The notes below the pieces were generated by a model. The model did no database searches and had not been told where the DNA came from. It saw only the letters and a list, made by a program, of their open reading frames with translations. Source: Rhodobacter sp. (GTDB taxonomy: Bacteria > Pseudomonadota > Alphaproteobacteria > Rhodobacterales > Rhodobacteraceae). Taken from it: 64,000 nt of DNA. Position 1 is the first letter of the stretch; every line of letters starts with the position of its first letter. Below, piece after piece: positions 25,819 through 35,363 of this stretch. Location of the stretch: positions 62,001 through 126,000 of the forward strand of contig JAIXUH010000013.1 of NCBI GenBank assembly GCA_027484145.1, given 5' to 3'. A program made the translations under genes and the position numbers.

Positions 25819-26112
25819 GTGTCACTTCCCATCCTCCTACCCGCCCTGTGCCTTGCCGTTTTGGCACCTGTTCCGGTGCTGTTTGCGGCGCCGCCGCAGC
25901 CCGATGCCCCGGTGCTGATGATCGCCCCGCCATGGGTGGACCATACCAATCTGATCCATCTGGCAGGTGGCACCGCGATCGGACCGCAATCAGCACAGTT
26001 CGGATCACTGGCTGCGTCGCCCGAACCTGACTTTGCCGTGCGGCTTGTCGCGCTTGGCGCATGGGCAGTGCGCGACGGGCGTCTTGCTGCCCGTCTGTGC
26101 GGGGCAATCTGA
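25819..26112 (+). CDS. Small exported protein coupled to a chemoreceptor
   Basis: 97 residues, not recognised. A hydrophobic N terminus ([20 protein letters not shown]) looks like a signal peptide or signal anchor. The rest contains [20 protein letters not shown] and a short [18 protein letters not shown] tail ending near a Cys. GTG at 25819 has AGAGG upstream; ATG 25801 would add six residues. Its TGA overlaps the ATG of the chemoreceptor (TGATG), so the two are translated together, suggesting a joint role in sensing. Confidence 0.6.
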   Translation: MSLPILLPALCLAVLAPVPVLFAAPPQPDAPVLMIAPPWVDHTNLIHLAGGTAIGPQSAQFGSLAASPEPDFAVRLVALGAWAVRDGRLAARLCGAI

Positions 26113-27827
26113 TGGCGACCACACCCTCCTCACTGTTGGTCAGTCAGGCTGCATCGTCACGTCACCTGCTGATTGCAGCCTCGTTCTGCACCCCCCTCGT
26201 GGCTATGATCGGCTGGATTGCCGGCAATGGGCTGATCGTGGCACCGTTGATTTCGCTGGCCTTTCTGGCTATCGGCTGGGGCGCAGCACAGGCAACCCCG
26301 GTCACCACACGGCTGGCGGTCGCCGTTGCGGTGGTCGGCCAACCCATTGCCCTGACAGCCGCCTTTTCCGGCCATGCCTGGCAGGTGGATAGCCACATGG
26401 CATTCTTTGCCGCCATGGCCACCCTTGTCTTGCTGGTGGATACGCGCGCCATTCTGCTTGGCGCCGCGGTCATCGTGCTGCACCACCTGTCATTGAGTGT
26501 GGTCTTTCCGGGCCTGATCTATCCCTCATCAGACCTTGTGGGAAACATCGGGCGCACCTTGATGCATGGCGCAATTGTCGCCGTTGAAACCGCGGCGCTC
26601 ATTGTCGCCGTCCGCATCCGGCTACGCCTGACAGACGAGGCGGAGCAGCGCGAATCCGCCCTTGCTGCGGCCGAAGCTGCCATCCGCACGGCCCTTTCCC
26701 ATGCCGAAGAGGCGCGAACCGCCGCTGAACTTCAAAGCCAGAAGGGCGACGCTGCACGCCGTGCCGCCGAAGAGGCGCAGGCCCGGATCCTGATCGAGAC
26801 GCGCAATGCCGATGAACTGGCCCGCGCAGCCCGCGCGCGGCAGGAACAGGACGACCGGGTGCGCGAAGCAGCCGCCGCCGACCAACGCCGCGTGGTCGCC
26901 GCGCTGCGTGACGGGTTGGGCCGGCTGTCGAACGGCGACCTGTCCGCCCGGCTGGAGGTTGCCTTCTCGCCCGAGTATGAAGACCTGCGCCACGATTTCA
27001 ACGCAGCGATCCACAATCTAGCCGAAGCCATTGGCGGCGTCGCCGAAACTTCGCACCGCATCAGGGGCGAAGCAGATGCGCTGAACGCGGCAGCGGGCAA
27101 GCTGGCCACGCGGACCGAACGTCAGGCCGCCACACTGGAACAGACCTCAGCCACGATGACAGAGTTTACAACGGGGGTCAAAACCTCGGCCCTGATGGCG
27201 GCTGATGCGGAAACCAGCACCACGCAGGCTCGCGCCGCAGTCGTCAACAGCACGATGGTGGTGCAAAAAGCGATCGTGTCGATGCAGCGGCTGGCCGACA
27301 GTTCGCAAAAGATTGCGCGCATCAACGCGGTTATCGACGAAATTGCCTTTCAGACTAACCTTCTGGCCCTGAACGCTGGGGTCGAGGCGGCACGGGCGGG
27401 CGAAGCCGGTCGCGGATTTGCCGTGGTTGCGTCTGAGGTGCGCGCCCTTGCGCAACGCTGTTCCGACGCGGCCAAGGAAATCACGGTCGTCATTCAGGAG
27501 TCTGGCGCACAAGTGGAAGAAGGGGTGACGCTGGTTGGACAGGCCGGAACCGCGCTGACGCACATCACCGAAAGCGTTTCCGCCGCAGCCGAACAGGTGG
27601 CGACCATTGCGCGCACCGCCTCGGATCAGGCGCAGTCGCTGACCGAAATGAATGCGGCGATTGCCGATCTGGACCATGCCACCCAGCAGAACGCCGCGAT
27701 GTTCAACGACACAACGACAGCGTGCCAGACGCTGACCACGGCAACCGACGGCATGATCCGGCTGATGTCACGCTTTGCGGTTGCAGAAGCCGCACCCGTC
27801 GCCTTTCAGCGACGCCGCCAAGCCTGA
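26112..27827 (+). CDS. Methyl-accepting chemotaxis protein with polytopic sensor
   Basis: 571 residues. Instead of a periplasmic domain, the first ~170 residues form about six membrane helices with His88, His95, His124-His125 and His152; the [14 protein letters not shown]...HH pattern resembles multi-helix sensor domains of other receptors. A linker and HAMP-like helices follow, then the signalling domain whose hairpin tip is [20 protein letters not shown] (about 410-430). It should signal through CheW/CheA. Histidines might bind a metal or heme; that is inference. Confidence 0.9.
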   Translation: MATTPSSLLVSQAASSRHLLIAASFCTPLVAMIGWIAGNGLIVAPLISLAFLAIGWGAAQATPVTTRLAVAVAVVGQPIALTAAFSGHAWQVDSHMAFFAAMATLVLLVDTRAILLGAAVIVLHHLSLSVVFPGLIYPSSDLVGNIGRTLMHGAIVAVETAALIVAVRIRLRLTDEAEQRESALAAAEAAIRTALSHAEEARTAAELQSQKGDAARRAAEEAQARILIETRNADELARAARARQEQDDRVREAAAADQRRVVAALRDGLGRLSNGDLSARLEVAFSPEYEDLRHDFNAAIHNLAEAIGGVAETSHRIRGEADALNAAAGKLATRTERQAATLEQTSATMTEFTTGVKTSALMAADAETSTTQARAAVVNSTMVVQKAIVSMQRLADSSQKIARINAVIDEIAFQTNLLALNAGVEAARAGEAGRGFAVVASEVRALAQRCSDAAKEITVVIQESGAQVEEGVTLVGQAGTALTHITESVSAAAEQVATIARTASDQAQSLTEMNAAIADLDHATQQNAAMFNDTTTACQTLTTATDGMIRLMSRFAVAEAAPVAFQRRRQA

Positions 27828-27845
27828 TCCGCCCATCGCGGCATG

Positions 27846-27876
27846 AAAAAACCCCCGGGCCACGGGCACGGGGGTT
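27846..27876 (-). terminator. Terminator downstream of rpsU
   Basis: Read on the minus strand: stem AACCCCCG (27869-27876) with CGGGGGTT (27850-27857), followed by a T6 run (27846-27851). It ends rpsU; for the convergent chemoreceptor gene the hairpin has no T tail. Confidence 0.8.
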
Positions 27877-27929
27877 GATCGTCAGACAGGTAACCAAAGC
27901 CACCCATCCAGCATTCGTGCGTTAACGCC

Positions 27930-28136
27930 TTAGATTGCGCCTTCGCGCTGCGCCTTTTTGCGCGCGAGTTTGCGCGCACGGCGGACCGCTTCGGCTTGCT
28001 CGCGCGCTTTCTTGACGGAGGGCTTCTCGAAATGTTGCTTGAGCTTCATTTCCCGAAACACGCCTTCGCGCTGGAGCTTTTTCTTCAAGGCACGGAGTGC
28101 CTGTTCGACGTTATTGTCGCGGACGCTGACCTGCAT
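27930..28136 (-). CDS. rpsU: 30S ribosomal protein S21
   Basis: 68 residues, [20 protein letters not shown] then a Lys/Arg-rich tail, the canonical bS21 of alphaproteobacteria. Binds the 30S platform and helps mRNA initiation. The ATG at 28136 follows AGGAAGGTGG. Divergent from the COQ9-family gene, an arrangement conserved widely enough that the latter is called the rpsU-divergent family. Confidence 0.96.
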   Translation of the reverse strand: MQVSVRDNNVEQALRALKKKLQREGVFREMKLKQHFEKPSVKKAREQAEAVRRARKLARKKAQREGAI

Positions 28137-28245
28137 GTGGTTGTCACCACCTTCCTAAGTTAGAGTTGCACTAGATGTGCAGGCAGCGCGGGCTATAACA
28201 AAGCCATGCCCGCATGTCCACAATTGATGCCGCAAGGAGACAGCC

Positions 28246-28947
28246 ATGGATATCGACAATTCCAGCGAAACCACGGCCGAGCGTTTGCTGGACGCCGCTT
28301 TGGCGCATGTTCCCTTTGACGGATGGTCCGAAACCAGCTTTCGGGCGGCCATCGCCGATTCGGGGGTGACAGACGGTTTGGCCCGCGCGCTGTATCCGCG
28401 CGGCGGAGTCGATCTGGCGCTGGCCTATCACCGCCGCGGTGACCGGCTGATGCAGGAACGGCTGGCCGAAACTGACCTTGCGGCCTTGCGCTATCGGGAC
28501 CGGGTGGCCACGGCGATCCGCGTCCGGTTGGAGGTGGTGGATGACAAGGAAGCGGTGCGTCGCGGCAGCACGTTGTTTGCCTTGCCCATGCATGCGGCCG
28601 ACGGGGCCCGCGCCATCTGGGGCACGGCGGATGCGATCTGGACCGCCTTGGGCGACACCAGCCGCGACCTGAACTGGTATTCGAAGCGCGTGACGCTTTC
28701 GGCGGTCTACAGCGCGACCGTGCTGTATTGGTTGGGCGATGACAGCATCGGCCACCAGTCGACGTGGGATTTTGTGGACCGCCGGATCGAAGACGTGATG
28801 AAGATCGAAAAGCTGAAAGCCTCGGTCCGCTACAACCCCCTGTCCAAGGCATTGCTTGCAGGGCCGCTGAAATTCATGGAAAAGGTGCGCATGCCCGAAC
28901 GCCCGCAGGATCTGCCGGGCCATATGCCGGGTCCCTTCCGCCGTTAG
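28246..28947 (+). CDS. COQ9 family protein (ubiquinone biosynthesis)
   Basis: 233 residues with TetR-like helical fold; FDGWSETSFRAAIADSGVTD near residue 25 and the tail WDFVDRRIEDVMKIEKLKAS fit the COQ9/rpsU-divergently-transcribed family. COQ9 binds lipids and delivers ubiquinone precursors to COQ7 in mitochondria; the bacterial role is presumably similar. Gene order with rpsU supports the call. A quinone oxidoreductase gene follows after 21 bp. Confidence 0.9.
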   Translation: MDIDNSSETTAERLLDAALAHVPFDGWSETSFRAAIADSGVTDGLARALYPRGGVDLALAYHRRGDRLMQERLAETDLAALRYRDRVATAIRVRLEVVDDKEAVRRGSTLFALPMHAADGARAIWGTADAIWTALGDTSRDLNWYSKRVTLSAVYSATVLYWLGDDSIGHQSTWDFVDRRIEDVMKIEKLKASVRYNPLSKALLAGPLKFMEKVRMPERPQDLPGHMPGPFRR

Positions 28948-28968
28948 GCAACAAACCGCAGGCTGACA

Positions 28969-29961
28969 ATGACACTGTCCCACACGATGCGCGCCGTCGA
29001 AATCACCGAACCGGGCGGGCCAGAGGTGTTGAAGCCGGCGATCCTGCCGGTGCCGGTGCCGGGGCACGGCCAGATCATCATCCGTATCGCCTATGCCGGG
29101 GTCAACCGGCCAGATGCGTTGCAGCGCGCCGGGTCTTATGCGCCACCCGCAACCGCCTCGCCCTTGCCAGGGCTGGAGGCATCGGGCACGGTCGTGGCCC
29201 TTGGGCCAAACGTCACCCGCTGGCAGATCGGCGACAAGGTCACGGCCCTGTTGCCGGGCGGCGGTTATGCGGAATACGCGGCCACGCATGAATCACACGC
29301 TCTGCCGTTGCCCGCTGGCATGGCGATGCAACAGGCCGCGTGCCTGCCGGAAACTTGCTTTACCGTCTGGTCCAATGTGGTGATGCGCGGCGGTCTGAAA
29401 GCGGGCGAACGGTTCTTGGTGCATGGCGGCAGTTCTGGCATTGGCACGACGGCCATTCAGATTGCCCGCAGCCTTGGGGCGCGGGTGTTCACCACCGCCG
29501 GATCGGATGACAAGTGCCGCAGTTGCGAGGCGCTGGGGGCGGAACGTGCCTTCAACTATCGCACCGAAGATTGGGCTGCGGCGATCAAGGCCGAGGGCGG
29601 CGCTGATCTGATCCTTGATATGGTCGGTGGCACGTATCTTCCTCGCAATGTCCGCTGTCTGGCGGATGACGGTCGACTTGTGCAGATTGCCTTCTTGCAG
29701 GGGCCAAAGGTCGAGTTGAACTTTGCCGAGATGATGATGCGGCGGCTGACGCTGACAGGGTCAACCCTGCGGCCACAGTCCGATGACGCCAAGGCCCGCA
29801 TTGCCCGCGCAGTCGAGGCGAATGTCTGGCCCATGATCGCGGCAGGCCACTTTGCCCCGGTCATGGACAGCGAATTCCCGCTGGAGCGTGCGGCCGATGC
29901 GCATGCGCGCATGGAAAGCTCGGGTCATATCGGCAAGATCGTGCTGAAGGTCGAAGCCTGA
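28969..29961 (+). CDS. NAD(P)H-quinone oxidoreductase (MDR/zeta-crystallin type)
   Basis: 330 residues of the medium-chain reductase superfamily without the structural zinc Cys cluster. MRAVEITEPGGPEVLKPA is the typical start of quinone oxidoreductases, GVNRPDALQRAGSY the substrate-side motif, and VHGGSSGIGTTAIQIARSLG the cofactor loop. Reduces quinones or enones with NADPH. The ATG at 28969 was used; ATG 28987 is an alternative. Co-transcription with the COQ9 gene is likely. Confidence 0.85.
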   Translation: MTLSHTMRAVEITEPGGPEVLKPAILPVPVPGHGQIIIRIAYAGVNRPDALQRAGSYAPPATASPLPGLEASGTVVALGPNVTRWQIGDKVTALLPGGGYAEYAATHESHALPLPAGMAMQQAACLPETCFTVWSNVVMRGGLKAGERFLVHGGSSGIGTTAIQIARSLGARVFTTAGSDDKCRSCEALGAERAFNYRTEDWAAAIKAEGGADLILDMVGGTYLPRNVRCLADDGRLVQIAFLQGPKVELNFAEMMMRRLTLTGSTLRPQSDDAKARIARAVEANVWPMIAAGHFAPVMDSEFPLERAADAHARMESSGHIGKIVLKVEA

Positions 29962-29979
29962 GCATGGGTGCCGCAGCCC

Positions 29980-30621
29980 TTATCTGACCGCTTCCAGCAC
30001 CGCATCTTTCAGCGTGCAGTCTCGGATCACATCCGCCCCGCAGCGGCGCGGTTCAAGATCGGTTGTCAGACAGATGCGCACCTCTTGGATCAGGCCATCC
30101 TTACAGGTTACCGTGACCTGATCGCGCTTCAATCCGGGGTTGGCTTCCAGAAACGCGCCTTCAATCACATCGGCAGGAACCTTGAGGTCGCGGTCGATCT
30201 TGGGAAACACTTCGGAAATCTTGATCGACCCGAAGGCCCGCCGCGCCAGCGCATAGTAGTCGCGGGCAGACAGCCCTGCACAACGCCCGTGCTTTTTCCA
30301 CTGGTAAAAGGCCGCCCCTGCCCCGCCAAACACATCCGTCATCGCCTCGGTTTCGCTTCGCGACGGATCACGGGCCACCGTGCGGCAATAGCTGGGATAG
30401 CCGTCCTCATATTGCGGCCATAACCCGTGCAGCACAAAGGTCAGACCACGGTCGGGGTTGCATTGCGGGTCGCGCCGGGCGTCGCCTTCCAGCGCGCACC
30501 AGGACGCTGACCACGACAGGGCCATCACGTAGTAATCAAAATCACCCGCAGCTTCGCCTCCGGCCCGGACAGTGCCCGGCAGCAGACAGGCCATCGCCGC
30601 GGCCAGGATCACGTTACGCAT
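29980..30621 (-). CDS. Ribonuclease T2 family protein
   Basis: 213 residues with a signal peptide ending VRA, so periplasmic or secreted. Both T2 active-site blocks are recognisable: FVLHGLWPQY (His65) and YQWKKHGRC (His111). The second block has Gln107 where many family members have Glu, which may affect catalysis. Eight or more Cys suggest disulfides. The family cleaves single-stranded RNA with little base preference. It converges with the quinone oxidoreductase gene. Confidence 0.88.
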   Translation of the reverse strand: MRNVILAAAMACLLPGTVRAGGEAAGDFDYYVMALSWSASWCALEGDARRDPQCNPDRGLTFVLHGLWPQYEDGYPSYCRTVARDPSRSETEAMTDVFGGAGAAFYQWKKHGRCAGLSARDYYALARRAFGSIKISEVFPKIDRDLKVPADVIEGAFLEANPGLKRDQVTVTCKDGLIQEVRICLTTDLEPRRCGADVIRDCTLKDAVLEAVR

Positions 30622-30746
30622 TTTCCCTTCCCCTTCACGTCAAAACTCACTATATGCAGGCCTGAATTCCCCGACATCGTGGAAATCGCGGATCAAGGTC
30701 CGCAGCCGTTTTCCCGGCCCGGGACAGATTTGTAAAGGAGTGAGGC

Positions 30747-31496
30747 ATGAACAAGCCGCTCATGGCAAAGGCCACCGCCGTCTGGCTCGTGGACAATACG
30801 ACGTTGTCCTTCAAACAGGTAGCCGATTTCTGCGGGATGCACGAGTTGGAAGTGCAGGGCATCGCTGATGGCGACGTGGCCCCCGGTGTCAAGGGGTTTG
30901 ATCCGGTTGCCAACAACCAGCTTGAACAGATCGAGATTGACCGCGGTCAGAAAGACCCGCTCTACAAGCTGCGGCTGAAGTTCAACGCCGCCGCCGTGGG
31001 CGAGGAAAAGCGTCGTGGCCCGCGCTACACCCCGCTGTCCAAGCGTCAGGATCGTCCGGCCGCAATTCTTTGGCTGGTCAAGTTTCACCCGGAACTGTCG
31101 GATGGTGCCGTGGGCAAACTGGTCGGCACCACCAAGCCGACCATTCAGTCGATCCGCGAACGCACGCACTGGAACATCAACAACATTTCGCCGGTTGATC
31201 CGGTCGCGCTTGGCCTGTGCCGCCAGTCGGAACTGGACGCCGCCGTTCAGTTGGCCGTGCGCCGCAAGGCCGTTGAAGGTGTCGTGATGTCGGATGACGA
31301 GCGGCGCAAACTGGTGTCGACCGAACAGTCGCTTGGCATGGCGACGGACGCCAAGATTCCCACCGGGCTGGAGGCGTTCACGCCCGCCGAACAGGAAGAA
31401 AAACCTGCCGACTTCTCGGATGCGGACAGCTTCTTCAACCTCCCCCACGGGGATGACGATGATGAAGATGACGACGACATGGATCCGCGCCGCTGA
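30747..31496 (+). CDS. trcR: Cell-cycle transcriptional regulator TrcR-like (DUF1013)
   Basis: 249 residues beginning MNKPLMAKATAVWLVDNTTL, with KPTIQSIRERTHWNINNISP as the conserved helical core of DUF1013/TrcR. The C terminus is extremely acidic (DDDDEDDDD). Named for a regulator tied to the CtrA-type cell-cycle network of alphaproteobacteria; mechanism is poorly known. ATG at 30747 has GGAGTGAGG upstream. A strong terminator follows. Confidence 0.88.
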   Translation: MNKPLMAKATAVWLVDNTTLSFKQVADFCGMHELEVQGIADGDVAPGVKGFDPVANNQLEQIEIDRGQKDPLYKLRLKFNAAAVGEEKRRGPRYTPLSKRQDRPAAILWLVKFHPELSDGAVGKLVGTTKPTIQSIRERTHWNINNISPVDPVALGLCRQSELDAAVQLAVRRKAVEGVVMSDDERRKLVSTEQSLGMATDAKIPTGLEAFTPAEQEEKPADFSDADSFFNLPHGDDDDEDDDDMDPRR

Positions 31497-31522
31497 TCCT
31501 GCGTCAGTGGACAGCACTGTGG

Positions 31523-31549
31523 AAAAGGCGCCCCCGTGGCGCCTTTTTT
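31523..31549 (+). terminator. Rho-independent terminator after trcR
   Basis: Stem AAAAGGCGCC (31523-31532), loop CCCGT, GGCGCCTTTT (31538-31547), then TT. It separates trcR from the convergent recR unit and may act on both strands. Confidence 0.9.
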
Positions 31550-31583
31550 CATGCGGGCTTGCGGGGTCCGGCCCGACGCAGCG

Positions 31584-32183
31584 TCACACCCGGCGACGGG
31601 CCCGCAGCGCCGCACCAATTGTGCCATCATCCAGATAGTCCAATTCGCCGCCAATCGGCACGCCCTGTGCCAAAGTGGAGATCTGGACATTGGTCGGCGC
31701 CAAAGCGTCGGCGATGTAATGCGCCGTCGTCTGGCCATCGACCGTGGCATTCAGTGCCAGAATGACCTCGGTCACGCCTTCGGCCTGCACCCGCTCGACC
31801 AAAAGCGGAATGCGCAACTCCTCCGGACCGACCGAGTCCAACGCGCTCAGCGTGCCACCCAACACATGATAGCGCCCCTTGAAGGCGCGGCCACGCTCCA
31901 TCGCCCAAAGATCGGCGACGTTTTCGACCACGCAGACTTCGCCCGTGGCGCGGCGGTCATCAGCGCAAATGGGGCAGATGTCGGTCGTGCCGATATTGCC
32001 GCACAACCGGCAATCACGCGCATTCAGCGCCACCGTCGCCATCGCCTGCGCCAAAGGGGCCATCAGGCCCGCGCGCTTTTTCAGCAGCATCAGCACGGCC
32101 CGGCGGGCCGATCGGGGGCCAAGCCCCGGCAACCGCGCCATCAGCTCAATCAGGGATTCAATATCGCGCGGGGCTTCGGTCAA
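31584..32183 (-). CDS. recR: Recombination protein RecR
   Basis: 199 residues: helix-hairpin-helix ([19 protein letters not shown]), a C4 zinc finger ([16 protein letters not shown]) and a Toprim domain. Loads RecA in RecFOR gap repair. Third gene of dnaX-ybaB-recR, 7 bp after ybaB, a widely conserved cluster. Confidence 0.96.
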   Translation of the reverse strand: MTEAPRDIESLIELMARLPGLGPRSARRAVLMLLKKRAGLMAPLAQAMATVALNARDCRLCGNIGTTDICPICADDRRATGEVCVVENVADLWAMERGRAFKGRYHVLGGTLSALDSVGPEELRIPLLVERVQAEGVTEVILALNATVDGQTTAHYIADALAPTNVQISTLAQGVPIGGELDYLDDGTIGAALRARRRV

Positions 32184-32190
32184 CGGGGCC

Positions 32191-32544
32191 TCAGAACGGC
32201 AGCTTCATGCCGGGCGGCAGGCCCAGACCTTCGGTCAATTTGGCAAGCTCACTCTGGCTGCGTGCCGCTGCCTTGGACTGCGCATCCCGGATCGCCGCAA
32301 TGATCAGATCCTCGACCACTTCCTTTTCACTGGGCACAAGGATCGACGGATCGATATCAAGGCCGGTCACGTCGCCCTTGGCCGTCACACGCGCCTTCAC
32401 CAACCCAGCGCCTGATTCGCCGACCACCACCGTGCGCGCCAGTTCTTCCTGCATTTCGGCCATCTTGGCCTGCATTTCCTGCGCTTTCTTCATCATGCCG
32501 GCCATGTCGCCAAGCCCGCCCAATCCGCCAAGACCTTTCAGCAT
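32191..32544 (-). CDS. YbaB/EbfC nucleoid-associated protein
   Basis: 117 residues; N-terminal Gly/Met-rich helix [20 protein letters not shown] and the [15 protein letters not shown] tail are standard for this small DNA-binding dimer. It sits between dnaX (12 bp) and recR (7 bp) as in most bacteria. Confidence 0.95.
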   Translation of the reverse strand: MLKGLGGLGGLGDMAGMMKKAQEMQAKMAEMQEELARTVVVGESGAGLVKARVTAKGDVTGLDIDPSILVPSEKEVVEDLIIAAIRDAQSKAAARSQSELAKLTEGLGLPPGMKLPF

Positions 32545-32556
32545 CGTCTCTTTCCT

Positions 32557-34299
32557 TCAGCCATCCTCGAAAGGATCCCATTCATCATCAACTTCCGGCA
32601 GGGCTTCCACCGCCGCTGCCTGCGCCATCGCCGCCGCTGTGCGGATTTCGGCAATCCTTGCCCCCGGAAAGGCCGCCATCACGGCCATGACCAACGGGTT
32701 CTGCAACGCCTCGCCCTCGGCCACCATCCGCGCGGCATCACGGGCCTCGGCCATGGTCGGCGCGCCACCTGCCGACACCACCGAAACACCCCAGCGCTGC
32801 CCGGTCCAGCCCTGCAACCGCTGGCTCAGCCGCGCGGCCAGGTCGGGCCCGGCCTTGGGCGAGGGTTCGAACTCGATCCGCCCCGGCGCATAGCGTACCA
32901 GCCGCAGACCTTCCTCCACCTCATAAAGCAGCTTCATGTCCCGCCGCTCGCGGATCAACTCGACCACCGCGTCAAAGCTGGCATAGACCACTGGCTGCGT
33001 GGCCAAGGCCATGGCCTGCCCCGTGCCATTCATCATTGGCCCGCGCATCGGGGCCGCGGGCGCCCGCATCACGGCCCCATGCACTGTGCCGCCACCGCCG
33101 CCCCCAGCTGGTGCCCCACCCGGCATCGGGGCCGCCCCCGCCTGCAACCGGCGGATCAGCGTTTCCGGGTCTGGCAGGTCCGCCACATGCGTCAGGCGGA
33201 TGATCGCCATTTCCGCGGCCATCATCGCATTGGGGGCCAGACCCACCTCTTCAATCGCCTTCAGCAGCATCTGCCACATCCGGCTCAGCACCCGCATCGG
33301 CAGGCGCTCGGCCATGTCCAGCCCACGCGCCCGCTCATCCGGCGGGGTCGTGGGGTCATCCGCCGCCTGCGGGGTGATCTTGACCACCGAAATCCAATGC
33401 GTGATTTCGGCCAGATCGCGCAGCACGGCCATCGGGTCGGCCCCGTCGGCATATTGCCCGGACAGTTCTGTCAGCGCCTGCGCCGCATCGCCCTTCATGA
33501 TCAGGTCGAACAGGTCCAGCACCCGGCCCCGGTCAGCCAACCCCAGCATGGCGCGCACCTGCGCCGCCGTGGTTTCGCCCGCCCCATGGGCAATCGCCTG
33601 ATCCATCAGGCTCATCGCATCGCGGACAGACCCCTCGGCCGCACGCGTGATCAGCGCCATCGCATCAGGCGCAAGGGTGGCCCCCTCCAGCGCTGCCACC
33701 CGGCCAAGATGCGCCATCATCACCTCCGGCTCGATCCGCTTCAGATCAAACCGCTGGCAGCGGCTCAAGACCGTCACCGGCACCTTGCGGATCTCGGTGG
33801 TCGCAAAGATGAACTTCACATGCGCCGGCGGCTCTTCCAGCGTCTTCAACAACGCGTTGAATGCGCTGGTCGATAGCATGTGCACTTCGTCGATGATGTA
33901 GATCTTGTAGCGCGCACTGGCCGCCCGGTAATGAACCGAATCGATGATCTCGCGGATATCGCCCACCCCGGTCCGGCTGGCCGCATCCATCTCCATCACA
34001 TCGACATGCCGCCCCTCGGCAATCGCGCGGCAGGGCTCACACAGCCCGCAAGGCTCGGTCGTGGGCCCACCCGCGCCATCCGGCCCCACACAGTTCAGCC
34101 CCTTGGCAATAATCCGCGCCGTGGTGGTCTTGCCCACCCCCCGCACGCCCGTCATCACAAAGGCATGGGCAATACGGTCCGCCGCAAAAGCATTCTTCAG
34201 CGTGCGAACCATCGCCTCCTGCCCGATCAGATCGGCAAAGGTCGCGGGCCGGTATTTCCGCGCCAGAACCTGATAGGCTTTCTCGGGCGTGTCAGACAT
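32557..34299 (-). CDS. dnaX: DNA polymerase III subunits gamma/tau
   Basis: 580 residues. Clamp-loader ATPase: P-loop GVRGVGKTTTA at 51-61, zinc Cys cluster around ECGLC-type GLCEPC, Walker B in YIIDEVHMLS, sensor/Arg-finger region in TVLSRCQRF. A Pro/Ala/Gly-rich linker follows, then the polymerase-contacting tau domain. No A-rich slippery run for programmed frameshifting is visible, so a separate gamma product is not predicted. First gene of the dnaX-ybaB-recR operon. Confidence 0.96.
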   Translation of the reverse strand: MSDTPEKAYQVLARKYRPATFADLIGQEAMVRTLKNAFAADRIAHAFVMTGVRGVGKTTTARIIAKGLNCVGPDGAGGPTTEPCGLCEPCRAIAEGRHVDVMEMDAASRTGVGDIREIIDSVHYRAASARYKIYIIDEVHMLSTSAFNALLKTLEEPPAHVKFIFATTEIRKVPVTVLSRCQRFDLKRIEPEVMMAHLGRVAALEGATLAPDAMALITRAAEGSVRDAMSLMDQAIAHGAGETTAAQVRAMLGLADRGRVLDLFDLIMKGDAAQALTELSGQYADGADPMAVLRDLAEITHWISVVKITPQAADDPTTPPDERARGLDMAERLPMRVLSRMWQMLLKAIEEVGLAPNAMMAAEMAIIRLTHVADLPDPETLIRRLQAGAAPMPGGAPAGGGGGGTVHGAVMRAPAAPMRGPMMNGTGQAMALATQPVVYASFDAVVELIRERRDMKLLYEVEEGLRLVRYAPGRIEFEPSPKAGPDLAARLSQRLQGWTGQRWGVSVVSAGGAPTMAEARDAARMVAEGEALQNPLVMAVMAAFPGARIAEIRTAAAMAQAAAVEALPEVDDEWDPFEDG

Positions 34300-34390
34300 G
34301 CGGATTCCCTTTACTTCGCGCCCAAGACTAAGGTGCCGCGGACCGAAGGTCCACCCGCAGCACCCCTCGCCGCTTCCCCTTCGTCAAATA

Positions 34391-34430
34391 TCCTCCGGGG
34401 GTCCGGGGGTGGAAAACCCCCGGCCCTCCT
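34391..34430. repeat. GC-rich hairpin repeat in the rlmH-dnaX gap
   Basis: CCGGGGGT (34403-34410), loop GGAAA, ACCCCCGG (34416-34423), preceded by TCGTCAAATATCCTCCGGGG. Motifs of this type (TCAAATAT..., then a G5/C5 hairpin) recur in intergenic DNA of Rhodobacteraceae as I recall, so it is probably a dispersed palindromic element that may end rlmH transcription. The 141-bp gap holds nothing else clear. Confidence 0.55.
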
Positions 34431-34440
34431 CACCCCAGCG

Positions 34441-34914
34441 TCAGGCCCTGTGATAGGGCAGCCCGGCCAGAATGCTGGCCGCCCGATAAAGCTGCTCTGC
34501 CAGCATCACCCGCACCAGCATATGCGGCCAGACCATCTTGCCAAAGCTGATCGAGGCATCTGCCCGCGCGCGCAGCGCCGGGTCAAGTCCGTCTGCCCCG
34601 CCGATGAAAAAGGCCAGATCCTGCCGCCCCTCATCCCGCCAGCGCGCCAGTTGTGCCGCGAACTCCGTCGAAGACAAAAGCCGGCCGCGCTCGTCCAGCG
34701 TGACCAGCAGGGCGCCGCCAGGCACGGCCCGCAGCAGCAGGTCCGCCTCGGCCGCCATGCCGCCGCCCTTCTTGTCCTCGACCTCGGTCTCGGTCATCGG
34801 GCCAAGCGCCAGCGGCTTGCCGATGCGATTGAACCGCATGTGATAATCTTCAAGGATCGCCCGTTCAGGCTGATCCGCCCGCAGCCGCCCGACTGCGCAC
34901 AGCTGCACTCGCAC
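34441..34914 (-). CDS. rlmH: 23S rRNA (pseudouridine1915-N3)-methyltransferase
   Basis: 157 residues of the SPOUT class. The C-terminal trefoil knot is visible as FFIGGADGLDPALRARAD and MLVRVMLAEQLYRAASILAG. The frame runs further upstream; the GTG at 34914 yields MRVQLCAVGRL, matching the family start (beta-strand then VG), with GGGGACG upstream. Modifies helix 69 of mature 70S ribosomes. Downstream of rsfS, 14 bp. Confidence 0.93.
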   Translation of the reverse strand: MRVQLCAVGRLRADQPERAILEDYHMRFNRIGKPLALGPMTETEVEDKKGGGMAAEADLLLRAVPGGALLVTLDERGRLLSSTEFAAQLARWRDEGRQDLAFFIGGADGLDPALRARADASISFGKMVWPHMLVRVMLAEQLYRAASILAGLPYHRA

Positions 34915-34928
34915 CTGTCGCGTCCCCG

Positions 34929-35363
34929 TCAGACCTGGGTCGGGCGCGCCGATCCGGCCGGCAGCCACATCTTTTCCAGCTGGTAAAACTCACGCACTTC
35001 CGGGCGGAACACATGCACGATCACATCGCTTGCGTCGATCAGCACCCAGTCGCCGGTTTCCTTGCCTTCCATCTTGGCGCTCATCCGGAATTCCTGCTTC
35101 ATCCGGTCGGCCAGCTTTTCCGAGATCGACGCCACCTGACGCGATGACCGGCCCGAGCAGATGACCATATAGTCAGCCACATCCGACCGCCCGCGCAGAT
35201 CAATCTGCACGATGTCTTCGGCCTTGTCGTCATCGACCGAGGCAAGCACCGCTTCCAGCACCTGTTCAGGGGTATAGTCGGCAGCCGCGGTTGCGCGTTC
35301 TGCCCGGGGTCCGACCGGAAGCCCGGTCGTGGGGTCTGAGTGAGACAGGACTTCGTCCTCCAT
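34929..35363 (-). CDS. rsfS: Ribosomal silencing factor RsfS
   Basis: 144 residues; the core (DDDKAEDIVQIDLRGRSDVA, ADYMVICSGRSSRQVASISE, then GDWVLIDASDVIVHVF) is RsfS/Iojap. It binds L14 and blocks 30S joining when nutrients are short. ATG at 35363 gives MEDEVLSHSDP; a start at 35438 would add 25 residues unlike the family. Forms the common rsfS-rlmH pair. Confidence 0.9.
   Translation of the reverse strand: MEDEVLSHSDPTTGLPVGPRAERATAAADYTPEQVLEAVLASVDDDKAEDIVQIDLRGRSDVADYMVICSGRSSRQVASISEKLADRMKQEFRMSAKMEGKETGDWVLIDASDVIVHVFRPEVREFYQLEKMWLPAGSARPTQV

Noticed and set aside
32557-34299. Programmed frameshift in dnaX producing gamma
   Set aside because: No A-rich slippery sequence with a following stem is visible, and the frame is uninterrupted.
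33079-34986. Plus-strand frames antisense to dnaX and rlmH
   Set aside because: dnaX and rlmH are unmistakable on the minus strand; the opposing frames have no motifs.
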